Counted from the stretch's first letter, positions 21,677 to 32,783 are shown. The stretch is DNA of 64,000 nt from Neoarius graeffei (GCF_027579695.1 NC_083574.1:43648059-43712058); one strand, 5' to 3'. Translations and numbers: made by a program. Notes: generated from the letters alone by a model not told the origin.

Positions 21677-21895
21677 TTTTAGGAGCCTTTAACTTTAAGA
21701 GCTAGTGGATTGAGCAAAAGATAAGGCAATGTGCAGAAATGCACTCTTGCAGCTACAAGGGACATCACCAGTTTTAGCAACAACCGCGGGAAGGTCACTG
21801 CCTGAGTGATATGTCACGTCCCGTCTCGTTCCGTCCCAGGTTTTAGCAACAACCCTCGGCTCACACTCCGGGAGAATGGGTGCAACCGAACTTAC

Positions 21896-22175
21896 TTTCC
21901 TTTTCTTGTAGTTTTCCTTTAATTGTTGGTACTACACCCTCTTTCAATACGGGCTTATAGCCAGCGCTCCTCAACAGATCAGAGGTCTTGTACGACTCTT
22001 CAGTAAAACATGCAGAACAGAGGAGAGACCACTTCGTAGGCGCCCAATGTACCTGTGAACTGCTCGCAAAATGTGTCCAAATCTTTGCACTTTGAACATT
22101 CTTGGGCCATGAATGCAGCATAAATCCACCTTCTGTCGTGTTGCTGCACCCGCCAAAAACACATCTACGTGGCAT
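21896..22175 (-). CDS. THAP-domain exon with splice donor
   Basis: THAP domains are zinc-binding DNA-binding modules found in vertebrate regulators and P-element-like transposases. The frame starts at ATG 22175 (MPRRCVFGGCSN) and shows the THAP pattern: C5 and C10, KIWTHF, SLLCSACF, and the closing VVPTI near residue 81. The usual second zinc pair is C-x2-H, but here the His is replaced by Cys (CSAC). The exon ends at GGAAA followed by GTAAGT (intron from 21895), a strong donor, and the frame stops soon after. No second exon was found in the window. It could be the first exon of a host THAP gene or of a P-like element. Confidence 0.7.
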
Positions 22176-22359
22176 GGCGATAAATTAGCTCAGAATGGAA
22201 GCTCGAAGTTGCAGTCAGCTCTGTGTTTTAGTATAGCGGAAATGGCGATGAGACCGATAGCCTTCCTGCGGTGACATCACAAATGTCCAGGTCATTCACT
22301 CAGACCGCTACCTACCGTATATGTATCACTTTAATCATAAAAATTACTATATTAGATTT

Positions 22360-22725
22360 GGCAGCACGGTGGTGTAGTGGTTAGCGCTGTCGCCTCACAG
22401 CAAGAAGGTCCTGGGTTCGAGCCCCGGGGCCGGCGAGGGCCTTTCTGTGTGGAGTTTGCATGTTCTCCCCGTGTCCGCGTGGGTTTCCTCCGGGTGCTCC
22501 GGTTTCCCCCACAGTCCAAAGACATGCAGGTTAGGTTAACTGGTGACTCTAAATTGACCGTAGGTGTGAATGTGGGTGTGAATGGTTGTCTATGTGTCAG
22601 CCCTGTGATGACCTGGCGACTTGTCCAGGGTGTACCCCGCCTTTCGCCCGTAGTCAGCTGGGATAGGCTCCAGCTTGCCTGCGACCCTGTAGAAGGATAA
22701 AGCGGCTAGAGATAATGAGATGAGA
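22360..22725 (+). mobile_element. tRNA-headed SINE with 11-bp TSD
   Basis: Flanked by ATATTAGATTT (22349-22359, 22726-22736). Full length, with head GTGGTGTAGTGGTTAGCGC, B box GGTTCGAGCC, and the tail GAGATGAG. It lies about 180 bp upstream of the THAP exon start. Confidence 0.95.
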
Positions 22726-22736
22726 TATTAGATTTA

Positions 22737-23039
22737 TTATTAACGCTTAAAACTATTCTTATGCCATTCTTGAGGTCTCAAGACATTTATAAACAAAAAG
22801 TGAGGCCATGGTTCTGCGTATCTCCTTTCAGTGAAAGTGTCAAATTGTTACTCAGTTAAGAGTGGAAGTATCAAGCAAAAAATATTACTCAGGCGAAAGT
22901 AAAAAAATTTGCTACGAGTCTTTGCTTACTCTAGCATATTGAAAGGTTTTACTGAGGTAGGGGCAGGGGGCATGCATTCTCAAGTTCTACACTGGAGTAC
23001 CATAGATTATCCATCTTTTAACTCACATGGGTAGCTATA
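22737..23039. other. Non-coding spacer
   Basis: Nothing recognisable. Confidence 0.4.
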
Positions 23040-23305
23040 TTGCTAATTACCTCCTCCAAGAAGGTTATGTTTTCAGGACTGTTTGTTTGCATGCTTGACT
23101 TTATGCAGGATTGCACCACACCTACGGTTCTGATTTCCCTGAAACTTGGTGGAAGGGTATAACGTGGGCCAGGGAAGAACTCATTAAATTTTGGTGCAGA
23201 TCCGAGTCATGGGGTGGATCCACAAATTTATTTTTGCTTTCGCTAACGCTAGCGAGATATGGCATTTTGACCTTCGCAGTAGTCTGCACTCAACAATGCC
23301 ATACA
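23040..23305 (+). repeat. Interspersed repeat, opened by a hAT
   Basis: Begins CCTCCTCCAAGAAGGTTATGTTTTC and includes TCCCTGAAACTTGGTGGAAGGGT and GATCCGAGTCATGGGGTGGATCC, a pattern I recognise as a common vertebrate interspersed repeat of unclear class. It resumes at 24335 after the hAT insertion. Confidence 0.55.
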
Positions 23306-24334
23306 CAGTGCTTAATTTGTGAAGTGGGAGGTCCCGGAACGCAGGAGGTGGGTGGGTCCGGCAACTCAAAAAAAAAGGCGGGGGGTGGTTTACTATAACT
23401 TTACGCACACACGCCTATTGTGTGTGTAAAAAAAACAAATATCAGACATTATGATCTTAGAAAACGCTTTAGTGACGAACAGTTACAGACAGTAATATGT
23501 CGTGATATTATGTTATAAAATATTATTTTTTATTAGGCTGTATATTAAATTATTTATTAAATTTATCTTCTAAAATAACAGACTGTACTCATATCACAAC
23601 CGGTTTATTTCACCACTGGAGATCAGATCACACAAGACATGAGTTAAATGACTCATTTTAAGGATTTAAGTAGGGTATTTAAAAGCAGTGCCAGCAGGAC
23701 TTTGTGGCTCAGGTGGATAAGGCGCCATAACATAAATCTGGGGACCCGGGTTCGATTCCAACCTGCGGTCATTTTCTGAGCCCTCCCTGTTTTTCTCCTG
23801 CTCATTTCCTGTCTCTACACTGTCCTATCCAATAAAGGTGGAAAAAGCCCAAAAAAGAGAATAATTTAAAAGCAGTGCCAGCAAACATAAGTGCAATCAA
23901 TTCAAGTAATAATAGTTAAAAAATAAAGGGTTTACAAAACAAGTTGGAGAATTCATTTTAAAAAATTTAGTAAGCTTTCTTGATTTTTTTGCCATTTTTT
24001 CCACAGCGCAAGCTAACGGCTACAAAAAACCCGGTGTTCTATTGAGCGGAAGTATACACCCCATGTCCCTCCCCCTTCCCCTTTCGCATAGATTTTGTGG
24101 CTGTCATAGGAGAGAAATCAACAACAGATATCAAAATCAAAACCAAACACTAAACAAATTTTTATTTACTTATTTAATTTATTGTTTGATTTTTTCCCTT
24201 TGTGATGGTCACGGAGGTGATCTGATCCATTTAAATAGTTGCCGGAACACCGAATGAAATGAAAATAGCTGCCGGATCCAACAACGGAGGTTACGGATCT
24301 TGTTCCGTCATGTTCCGGCTCAAATTAAGCCCTG
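23306..24334. mobile_element. Non-autonomous hAT-type element, 1029 bp
   Basis: Perfect 8-bp duplication GCCATACA (23298-23305, 24335-24342). Terminal repeats are CAGTGCTTAATTTG and CAGGGCTTAATTTG (inverted right end). Subterminal GTCCGGAA / TTCCGG words are repeated. No transposase. A younger SINE sits inside it. Confidence 0.92.
23697..23863 (+). mobile_element. Second tRNA-derived SINE family, with 20-bp TSD
   Basis: A 167-bp insertion flanked by the identical 20-bp sequence ATTTAAAAGCAGTGCCAGCA (23677-23696, 23864-23883). The head has TGGCTCAGGTGG (A box) and GGTTCGATTCC (B box), and the body ends CCAATAAAGGTGGAAAAAGCC plus an A-rich tail. The long perfect TSD means it is young. Confidence 0.95.
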
Positions 24335-24531
24335 GCCATACATCTTAAAATCCAGGAGATGGGAGTGAAGTTCAGTAGTGACAAAACATAGTGTAGAATA
24401 CATAACTGCATTTCACAATCCACATTCACGGGTTTCCAGTAATCCTCTGGGATACACATGTAGGCACCTAATTCTAATAGTTTGGGAATATATCCAGATG
24501 TATAAAGTCATTGCGGTTGTGGATTTGCATA

Positions 24532-26060
24532 TGGATCCGTCTCAGAAACTGGTCTCTCATTTGGTACATGATGGTCAAAAAATAAATTTTCTAATTTTAC
24601 TATTTTTTTTGCATTTACCTAACACTCAATGTTTCTTTTGTCATGTTTAATAAGAATAAAGATGGTATCTTGCTTTATCTGGCCTCCACTGTGGAAATTT
24701 TTTTTGACTACAATTTAAATGTTTTTGTAAAATTGATTTACATATAAAATAAGTACATCATGAAGAATTAAAGCCCCTCCTTCACAGATGAGTGAAAATA
24801 TTGAATAAATTTCCTCTTTTTGATTGCTTGGGTTAAAAATGCCAAATTATGATGACTGAATTGATTATTCACTTAAATATGAATAATATGATACATTTTG
24901 GGTATTTGATATGGCGAAATAGGACACAATGGAAAAATCAAGAACATACCGGAAAGACGAGAATAACGGCGGTGGTAAAAGAACAGCGACTGTACCAGCT
25001 GAAGGTTGCGCGGGTCTCTGCTGCGGCGCGCGAGCAACGGGACATCACTACCGCACCGGACGGAGCGCGAGGTGGGGCAAAATGACTGGCCGTAGATTCT
25101 ATCCAAAAGTTCGATCTAAATTGACCGGTTACGAAATATTGGCCAAAAATACGCAAACACTACGAAATATGAAAGTAAGGTGAAAAAGAAACATTTTATT
25201 GCCATATACTGCAAGACTAAAACAAAATAAAACTGTCAAAACTCACCTTTTCAGTGATAACGTCCGAACAGATCACCCGCGTAACAAAGACCGCAAATGG
25301 AAGCGCGATCAACTTCTAACTGCTGGAGTGGAAAATTCCATTCTACACATGCAAATTATTAATGTGTGTCCTTCCCCGCACACAAATAACACGCTACAGT
25401 AAAAAATAGACCACGACTCATTTTATAGCTCAGAAATTCATACAAGACCAGCTACCATTGTAACATATTCTATAAGAAACATATTCTATACCTAACTTTC
25501 AGCTTTCATTTTAAAAAAACAAAATCACAGATTTATAGCTAAATTTTTATATGGCGTAGTGATTTGAAGTTACTACTTTTGGTGAGGTAGTGACCTTGAC
25601 CCTGAGGCTTTCTGTTTAGATCAGAACACACGATCGTATTGGTTTTGGGTCTGCGGAAAATGGAGTTACAACGGTGATCAAATATTTTGCATGATGTTTT
25701 ATTACGGTTATGATTATTCTGTGAGCGCACCAATCCTTAGGTGTATAAAGTTACAACTTAAAATACAATTAGTGATAACTGTAGACTTTTCAGTGGACTA
25801 CAACCTTTTTAAGGGAATGCGATGTAGTCAACCATTTATCATGTCCCAGATCAAGCCGCCATTTTTCCACAAATATGCAGAATTTTTGCCAAATTCTTAA
25901 TGGAGTATTCACATCAAAGATTTAGTTTTATCTGTATTAGTTCTTTCATCATTTTATTTCAAATTAAAACCAACATCACCATTCAAAACCGTATAGTTTA
26001 TTGACTGTGAGTATATTTAGTGGGGTACCCCCACAGTACCCAGTTTCTGAGACAGACCCA
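24532..26060 (+). mobile_element. 1.5-kb TA-flanked element carrying a first-exon-like ORF
   Basis: The ends TGGATCCGTCTCAGAAACTG and TGGGTCTGTCTCAGAAACTG (right end inverted) are 20-bp inverted repeats with two or three differences. TA flanks both (24530-24531, 26061-26062). I do not recognise the family. TA duplication fits Tc1/mariner-like or related transposons, but no DDE transposase is present. The interior is AT-rich apart from a GC-rich block at 24920-25140. Confidence 0.7.
24929..25174 (+). CDS. Possible first exon in the TA-flanked element
   Basis: ATG 24929 (CACAATGG context) opens 82 codons, MEKSRTYRKDENNGGGKRTA..., basic and Gly/Arg-rich, ending RNMK where GAAA is followed by GTAAGG. 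A stop comes two codons after this potential donor. The GC-rich composition contrasts with the flanks. No domain is recognised, and it may be a relic of the autonomous element's first exon. Confidence 0.3.
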
Positions 26061-26254
26061 TATCATAGAAGAGTCAACTGTTGTCCTTGGCGGAGGTCTA
26101 CGCTCACTGAGTGCCCTTCTTGTTACATTGTGTCGCATGAGAAGATCACAAATAGTGAATTTTGAAAAGCTTTATTTTCAGCGAACAAAACCACCATTTT
26201 CATGTCAATGGGCTGCCAGAATGGAGAAAAAAATGTTTTGAGAAATATCCATAT
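26061..26254. other. Non-coding spacer
   Basis: Nothing recognisable. Confidence 0.4.
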
Positions 26255-26765
26255 CTATGGAGGATGGCACCATATGGACAGTCGAAAAGTGCACTTGGAA
26301 GATGGCTCTGGATATTTATAGTTTTGCTGTGATGGCTGAGGAATATATTTACCATGATAACTTTAGGACTGCAGTTGTCATGAACAGTTTTGCACTCAAG
26401 TCTCCATCAATGAACAGTTGATAACGTCAACAAAATAAACTTCATACTAAAACTATAATGAATTTCCTGGTTACACAGTTGTACTTGGTGACTATATAGG
26501 ACACAGTTATAGAAGCAAGTTATTGATAATCATGTTGTCTGTTATTACCCAGATGAGGATGGGTTCCCTTTTGAGTCTGGTTCCTCTCGAGGTTTCTTCC
26601 TCATGTCGTCTGGGGGAGTTTTTCCTTGCCATCGTCATCAGGGATAAATACGTATATTGGGGTAAAATTAGCTCATATGTTTGAAGTCTTTATTTTTCTG
26701 TAAAGCTGCTTTGCAGCAATGTCTGTTGTTAAAAGTACTGTGCAAACAAACAGACTTGACTTGAC
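26255..26765 (+). repeat. Interspersed repeat with (ACTTG)n tail
   Basis: Plus-strand copy of a family also present at 63485-64000 (minus) and as a fragment near 8790. Diagnostic parts are GGACTGCAGTTGTCATGAACAG, GATGAGGATGGGTTCCC, GGTTCCTCTCGAGGTTTCTTCC, GGGAGTTTTTCCTTGCCA and TAAAGCTGCTTTG. It ends with GACTTGACTTGAC, a tail typical of retroposed elements. No protein. Confidence 0.65.
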
Positions 26766-26924
26766 GTATAGGTTTGACCTAATGGATTAAATATGACAGT
26801 CTTTTTTGCACAGATATTGTACTTGACGATATTGCTGAATAATGCAATTATTCATTCAAATCATTCAAATAACCCTGACTGCAATATATGGTTAAATAAA
26901 TCCTAATCTTATTAGGGTGGGCCA

Positions 26925-27640
26925 GTGGTTAGTACTGTCGCATCACAGCAAGAAGGTTCTGGGTTCGAGCCTCATGGCTGAAGAGGAGCCTTTCTGTTGC
27001 CCCTTTTCCACCAAAGCAGTTCCAGGGCTGGTTCGGGGCCAGTGCTTAGTTTGGAACCGGGATTTCTGTTTCCACTGACAAAGAACTGGCTCTGGGCCCA
27101 GAAAAAACGGTTCCAGGCTAGCACCAACTCTCTGCTGGGCCAGAGGAAAGAACTGCTTATGTCAGCGGGGGGGCGGAGTTGTTAAGACCAACAACAATAA
27201 CAAGACCGCAAAAGATCGCCATTTTTAAGTGGTGAGAAGCCGCAGCTGTACAAACGCGAAGTCATTTATTATTATTGTTGTTGTTGCTGCTGCTGCTGCT
27301 TCTTCCGTGTTGTTTTTGCTTCGATATTCGCGCCAAGGTTTAAGCAAATGTAGCGACGTAACTGACGTATACAGCGACGTAATGACGTATACAGCGACGT
27401 AATGACGTGGCACCGTGAGCGATGGAAAAGCAAATTGGTTCTCAGCTGGCTCGCAAGTTGAACGAGTTGTGAACCAGCACCAGCACTGGCTCCGAACCAG
27501 CCCTGGATCTGATTTGGTGGAAAAGGGGTATGTGTGGAGTTTGCATGTTCTCCCCGTGTCTGTGTGGGTTTCCTCTAGGTCCAAAGACATGCAGTTAGGT
27601 CAACTGGCTGCTCTAAATTGTCCATTGATCAAGCATGGAG
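26925..27640 (+). mobile_element. SINE subfamily with different 3' body, interrupted
   Basis: The head (GGGCCAGTGGTTAGTACTGTCGC, GGTTCGAGCC) and first body match the main SINE up to CTGCTCTAAATTG. The continuation CATTGATCAAGCATGGAGATGGGTGGGC differs. A MITE splits it after CCTTTCTGT. Confidence 0.75.
26998..27530. mobile_element. PIF/Harbinger-like MITE inside a SINE
   Basis: The ends TGCCCCTTTTCCACCA and TACCCCTTTTCCACCA (inverted) flank 533 bp. TGT is duplicated (26995-26997, 27531-27533) relative to the uninterrupted SINE. Related to, but distinct from, the 15638 family by its end sequence. The interior has GGTTCCAGGGCTGG / CCAGCCCTGGATC arms and three GACGTAA(C/T)GACGTATACAGC units. Confidence 0.85.
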
Positions 27641-28642
27641 ATGGGTGGGCTCCGCCAGGTCTAAATGCCCTCGACACACCAATGATGGACTGTTAAAATG
27701 TCATCAGTGATGCCCTTAGAGCCCTTGCTGACTATAGGGAGAAGAATCTTATTTGCCTCTGTGACTCTCTCCCCCACCAACCCCACCCCTGGGGGAATTT
27801 GTGTTGAGTAACAGGCTTGTCATTTTGAAACCTTATCTCTACTGCCAGGAAGCTTTCTGTCATGGACGGTAGTTTGCGTTGCTCATGTTGTTTGCTATCA
27901 GCAGTCTGAAATCAAGACTAGGAAACGGCTAGGCAGCCAAAACAAACATGAGCATGGTCTCTTTCTTCTGCACACTCAACTAGAAAGTGAAGTTGCACAA
28001 GCTTTGTTATATTATATTGAAATGTTATTATTTTTGTCAATTTTGGTGTAATATAAAGGATAAAGTTTTGATACACTTCACCATGCCTTGATGCAGACCG
28101 ATACAGTAAGACGTCTAAAGTTGTTTAACGAAGACTTGGAAGATATTCCACGAGCCACCTGGTCTATTTGACGCCAATACGACCGTATGAACGTGTAATT
28201 CAGAACACATGCTTGTACTGATTAGAGAGAAGTGAGACTTTTATAGTCCATAACAGGTTTCCATCATATCATGGAATGCAAGGGTACAATGTGAAGGGTG
28301 CTGGTTTATGGAGTGGGAATGAGATCATTATACAGGGGAGTTTGAACAATGAAAACTAGGATACACACTCACAGGGTCAAAGGTCCCATGGCCATGTCCT
28401 TTTCTGTTTCTTCTCCAAAGGTGCAGGTGAAATCTGTGTGACAGCTGATATAGGAGATGTGTGCTCGGGTGCAAAAGAGGGTGTCACAGGCAGCAGGATA
28501 ATTTACGCAACTCAAGACAGACCTAGCAGACCTTAGCCTTGGAAATGTAGTGTAGCTTCTTTGATATCAGGGAAAAGCGCTTGCACCGGTACAGTTAAAC
28601 AGTTTAACTGTGGTGGTCAAGAGAGGCCAGAGCACTTCCAAA
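27641..28642. other. Unique non-coding DNA
   Basis: No gene recognised. Apart from the end of the SINE subfamily body near 27720 I see no repeat. Confidence 0.5.
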
Positions 28643-28646
28643 TTAA

Positions 28647-29707
28647 AGGAGAACTGAGGGCAAATTTTTTTTATTATCAAAATTCTGTTTATCTCATTTT
28701 ATTAAATATCAGAATGCATTTTTGATCGCTATTTTGTCGCTGCTATAGCAAGTTATGAGTGTTTGAAATATGCTCTGTAATATATCGGTCCATATGTCAA
28801 AGCAATGTCCGTAAATGAGATTCGTTGAGACCTGTGCGAGACATCATAGGACGGACGTAAAACTCACAGCGGAAATCAAAGTGACCGACATCTGCCAACG
28901 TTGTCAAAAGACGCGCATGCCCTCTTTCGAATGCTGACGTAATCAAGCAGGAAGTTTTGTTTGTTTTGATAGCAATCAGGAAAGTTTGAAAAAAGTAGGC
29001 AGTAATCGTGGGTGGCACGGTGGTGTAGGGGTTAGCGCTGTCGCCTCACAGCAAGAAGGTCCTGGGTTCAAGCCCCGGGGCCGGTGAGGGCCTTTCTGTG
29101 TGGAGTTTGCATGTTCTCCCCGTGTCCGCGTGGGTTTCCTCCGGGTGCTCCGTTTTCCCCCACAGTCCAAAGACATGCAGGTTAGGTTAACTGGTGACTC
29201 TAAATTGAGCGTAGGTGTGAGTGTGAATGGTTGTCTGTGTCTATGTGTCAGCCCTGTGATGACCTGGCGACTTGTCCAGGGTGTACCCTGCCTTTCGCCC
29301 GTAGTCAGCTGGGATAGGCTCCAGCTTGCCTGCGACCCTGTAGAAGGATAAAGCGGCTAGAGATAATGAGATGAGATGAGGCAGTAATCGTCATTTAAAC
29401 TCGTTTTTGAGCAATATTTAGTTTGGAAAACAGTTTTCAAAATGGTGGCACTGACACCTGGCTGACACTTCACGTTTCGAAGTCTCGCACAAGTCTCGTG
29501 AAGATCGCGCAGATAAGCGACGCCTGCCGTGGACCAAACGAACTAAATTCAACATGGCTAAAAACCGGATAGGCCGATAAGTATAATATTTAATTGCAAT
29601 TAGCTGCCAATACGAGTCACGATATAAGGTTATTAAAATCTAAAGCATATTTGAAGAACACGTTAATTAAGAAATAAAGCAAGTTTAAAAATGACTTCAC
29701 CTCCCTT
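28647..29707 (+). repeat. 680-bp interspersed family, copy 2 (with SINE inside)
   Basis: TTAA at both ends (28643-28646, 29708-29711), with weakly inverted ends AGGAGAACTGAGG and AAGGGAGGTGAAG. Without the SINE it is about 680 bp. It is the full version of the copy at 13759-14339, in opposite orientation. TTAA suggests a piggyBac-type target, but the ends are poor, so the class is unsure. Confidence 0.6.
29010..29380 (+). mobile_element. tRNA-headed SINE with 11-bp TSD
   Basis: GCAGTAATCGT is duplicated at 28999-29009 and 29381-29391, and the uninterrupted form exists in the inverse copy near 13980. That gives a clear empty-site comparison. Full-length SINE with GAGATGAG tail. Confidence 0.96.
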
Positions 29708-29711
29708 TTAA

Positions 29712-30089
29712 GACAGCTCTCCAAATGCAGAAATCACATGCATCAATTCAGCAGTGCGTAGTTGCATCATGAAACATCTTGCAAATTGAGAAAACAATCG
29801 AAAACATAGAGAGCACAAACAAATATATCCTACAGTACATGCAACAATTTGATTTGATAACGTGTCTACTGCAAATTCAGACAATGCACGTAAAGACAGA
29901 AATGCACTGCACATAGCCACAACACAATGGAAGTAGCAACAACTATCCTTCCAGGTTTTAATAATGCATCGAACAGGTCTTAACCCAGTTCCAGTTATTT
30001 CAGCAGTCTCCTCAGTTGTTTTGTTTGCTTGAAGCAGGCAAACAATTTAATCCTTCTGAAGCACAGTAATATCTTTTCCACAACCATAG
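29712..30089. other. Unique non-coding DNA
   Basis: No gene or repeat recognised. Confidence 0.45.
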
Positions 30090-30094
30090 GATAC

Positions 30095-30678
30095 TGTTAG
30101 GACTGGGACTATTTTGGCCTCTAGAGGCCGCTGTTATTTCCTGTTTTTTGTCTGTTTGTTTTGGCCTCTAGAGGTCACCACTGTGTCCTGTGTTTTGTGT
30201 TGGTGTTGATTGCCTGTTTTCATTAGTGTCACCTGTTTCCAATTTATTTTGTGTATTTATACCCCCTGAGTTCAGTCCTCTTGTCACGGAGTCTTTGTGC
30301 TGTTATGTTTAGCTCCAGTTACCTCTGTTCTGTGTTCCTTGCCGTTGTCTCTTTGGTTTTGCATTTTGCTTTTCTTTTTGGACTTTTTGGACTTTGTGTT
30401 TACTGTTTTTTTGATCATCTGAGCATTGGTATTTTGCCTTTTCTTTTCTAGTTTTTTGCTTTTATATTTAACTTTGACCTTTTGGATATTTTATTTTTCC
30501 CTTCATCTTCTGAGCATTTTTTGAATTATATTTTTGTTTGGACTGTAAATAAACTTTTTGATACTTTTCTACTTCCGCCTCACGCCTCTGCACTTGAGTC
30601 ATCCCCTGGTGGCCTAGTGGGGGTTTGCTGGATTATCACACCAACGAACCAGGTTCGAATCCCAGCAAAACCCTAACA
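30095..30678 (+). mobile_element. Solo LTR with 5-bp TSD and tRNA-like module
   Basis: A 584-bp unit beginning TGTTAGGACTGGG and ending CCCTAACA, flanked by GATAC (30090-30094, 30679-30683). It has a TATA-like GTATTTATACC near 30253 and AATAAA at 30548-30553, as expected for a promoter and polyadenylation signal. No internal retroelement genes adjoin it, so it is a solo LTR. Near its end TGGCCTAGTGG (30610-30620) and GGTTCGAATCC (30652-30662) match polymerase III A and B boxes. The palindrome CCTCTAGAGG occurs at 30119-30128 and again about 47 bp later. Confidence 0.88.
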
Positions 30679-31149
30679 GATACATCTTCCTACATGTTTA
30701 TTTAAAGCGATTTAACCAGGGAATTTTGAAATTACGTGGTTATGAAATGTCATTATACATTAATACAAGCTGTTTTAGAGGAAAAAACAATTAAGTGGAC
30801 TTTAGCCTAAAAAAACATGCTAAAGTTGTAACATCAGTCAGTTGGGCCATTTCCCCGGGCACAGCCATACTGGATTAATCAGATGCATGGATGTATTAGT
30901 AGATGAAAATGAGGGTGGCGCTGCGTGATGTAGGATTCCGCACGACAGCACACCATCTCACGCATCAAATGAATGGAAGATAAGCAGGTCAACATATATA
31001 TTTTTTTAATAAACAGGCAATAAACTAGCCACTACTTTTATTTTGATTTCTTTTCTAATATTGCATTGCCATAAATTTTGTGGAGAAGTGCAAACAAATT
31101 GACTGACTGAGAAGTCACGCTAGACCATGATATTATACTATAATCTAGT

Positions 31150-31551
31150 TGTCACAACAGAAGGACTCTCAGGCACGCTCCAGACAGCACGTGGTCCGAA
31201 CTGACTCACTCATGCGCCATGAATGACACACACCTGCCCGGGATTAATGCGCAATCAGCGCGCCTAAATAAGGACTCAGAATGCACTTACTTTGCGAAGT
31301 ATTGCGTTGTTGTGACACATTACGGAGCCTTGTTTCCTGACTGATTTCCTGGTTTCTGATTCTTGTTCCTCATTTTTGACTCTGCTTCTGTCTACGATAT
31401 TCTGTTTGTGCCTCGCTTGCTTAACGTTAATGCCTGTTTTACTGTTCACGATATATGCCTGCTGATTTGGACTGTTGGCACTTTTTTTTTTTTATAATAA
31501 AGATCTTCTGCACTTACATCCGTCTCCAACCATCCCTGACAGAATACTTTG
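31150..31551 (+). mobile_element. Probable second solo LTR, 402 bp
   Basis: Begins TGTCACAACAG and ends CATCCCTGACA, TG...CA ends that suit a gypsy-type LTR. It contains a CTAAATAAGG TATA-like site (about 31265) and AATAAAG before the end (about 31496). The 5-bp flanks do not match (CTAGT, GAATA), so the assignment rests on structure only. Confidence 0.6.
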
Positions 31552-32627
31552 CCCTGCTGACACTGGTACAGCATGCACTTGTACACCTCCGCTGTACTCA
31601 CGGGAAATGACCTCACGCACGATGGAGTTATGGCGGCTTCCCTGACAAAAAATTAGTCCTGTGTATTTTCATCACTTTAGTGGTTAGATCATTAAGAACA
31701 AATTCAACATGCAGCTTTTTTTTTTATAACGGACAGATGTAAAGACTGACTTGTAGCTCAATTTGTTTATTTGCGAGATATTTTCTTTAAGAAATGAGAA
31801 GCTACTCACTGCATCATGACAAAAAAAAAAAAAGAATCGTTGCTAGTTGAAACATATGCACACTGCAGTAATTATCCAATCAAAGGCTCTTAAGTATTTG
31901 CTTTTTTTTTGGCCAGGTAGTGTATTATAATTCCAATGTAGATTGGTATGTTAAAGCTTTCTTTCCCAATGTACATGGAGCTGAAAGAGAGGTCGGTGTC
32001 TTGCACCCTGGAGAGCCATCTTGACTACCTGAATGCTCTTTAACTAATGGAACATAAGAGGAACTCATTGTTAAGTCACAGTAATCACTGAGCTCTTTCT
32101 GTGCCCAGGCTCTAGTCAAAAACACTTTGTGTGTGTGAACAAAGCCTTGGCAATTTCATGATAATAATCAAACAACTGACTAAACTTTGTTTTGTGTTTC
32201 TCTGTGCTTTCCTGGGCTTTGAACGGGAGTTTGTCAACTTTAATGTTAATGCTTAATGATAGGTTGGCAGGGAGGAGCTTGGAGAATATGCTTCAGCATG
32301 CTGGAGAGGGCATGCTTGAGCCTGTGAGGAACTGTTTTTAAAAACCAAAAGTGAATTACTCTATGTAATTCAATGTCCATCGGCACAGCGATCGACTGTT
32401 GTGAAAACAAATAAGCTGCTGAGAGCTGATCTTGTCTGTTCCGCTGATATAAACAATATTCGAGGGTCATTTGCGTCATAATTTTGAGGTTGTGTTACTG
32501 TAGGCTTTGCTAAATATAAGACTCTTTTTCCAAAGGTGCATTTGTTTCATTAAATTTAGAGCAGCTGGTTGCCCAGAAACCAAACTGACTAGACAGAAAT
32601 GTGAGGGCTGACATGATATAACAACAT
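31552..32627. other. Unique non-coding DNA
   Basis: Also 30684-31149. No gene or repeat recognised. Confidence 0.45.
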
Positions 32628-32783
32628 ATCGTGAAAACAGGGCGGCATGGTGGTGTAGTGGTTAGTGCTGTCGCCTTACAGCAAGAAGGTCCGGGTTTGA
32701 GCCCCGTGGCCGGCGAGGGCCTTTCTGTGCGGAGTTTGCATGTTCTCTGCGTGGGTTTGCTCCGGTTTCCCCCACAGTTCATA

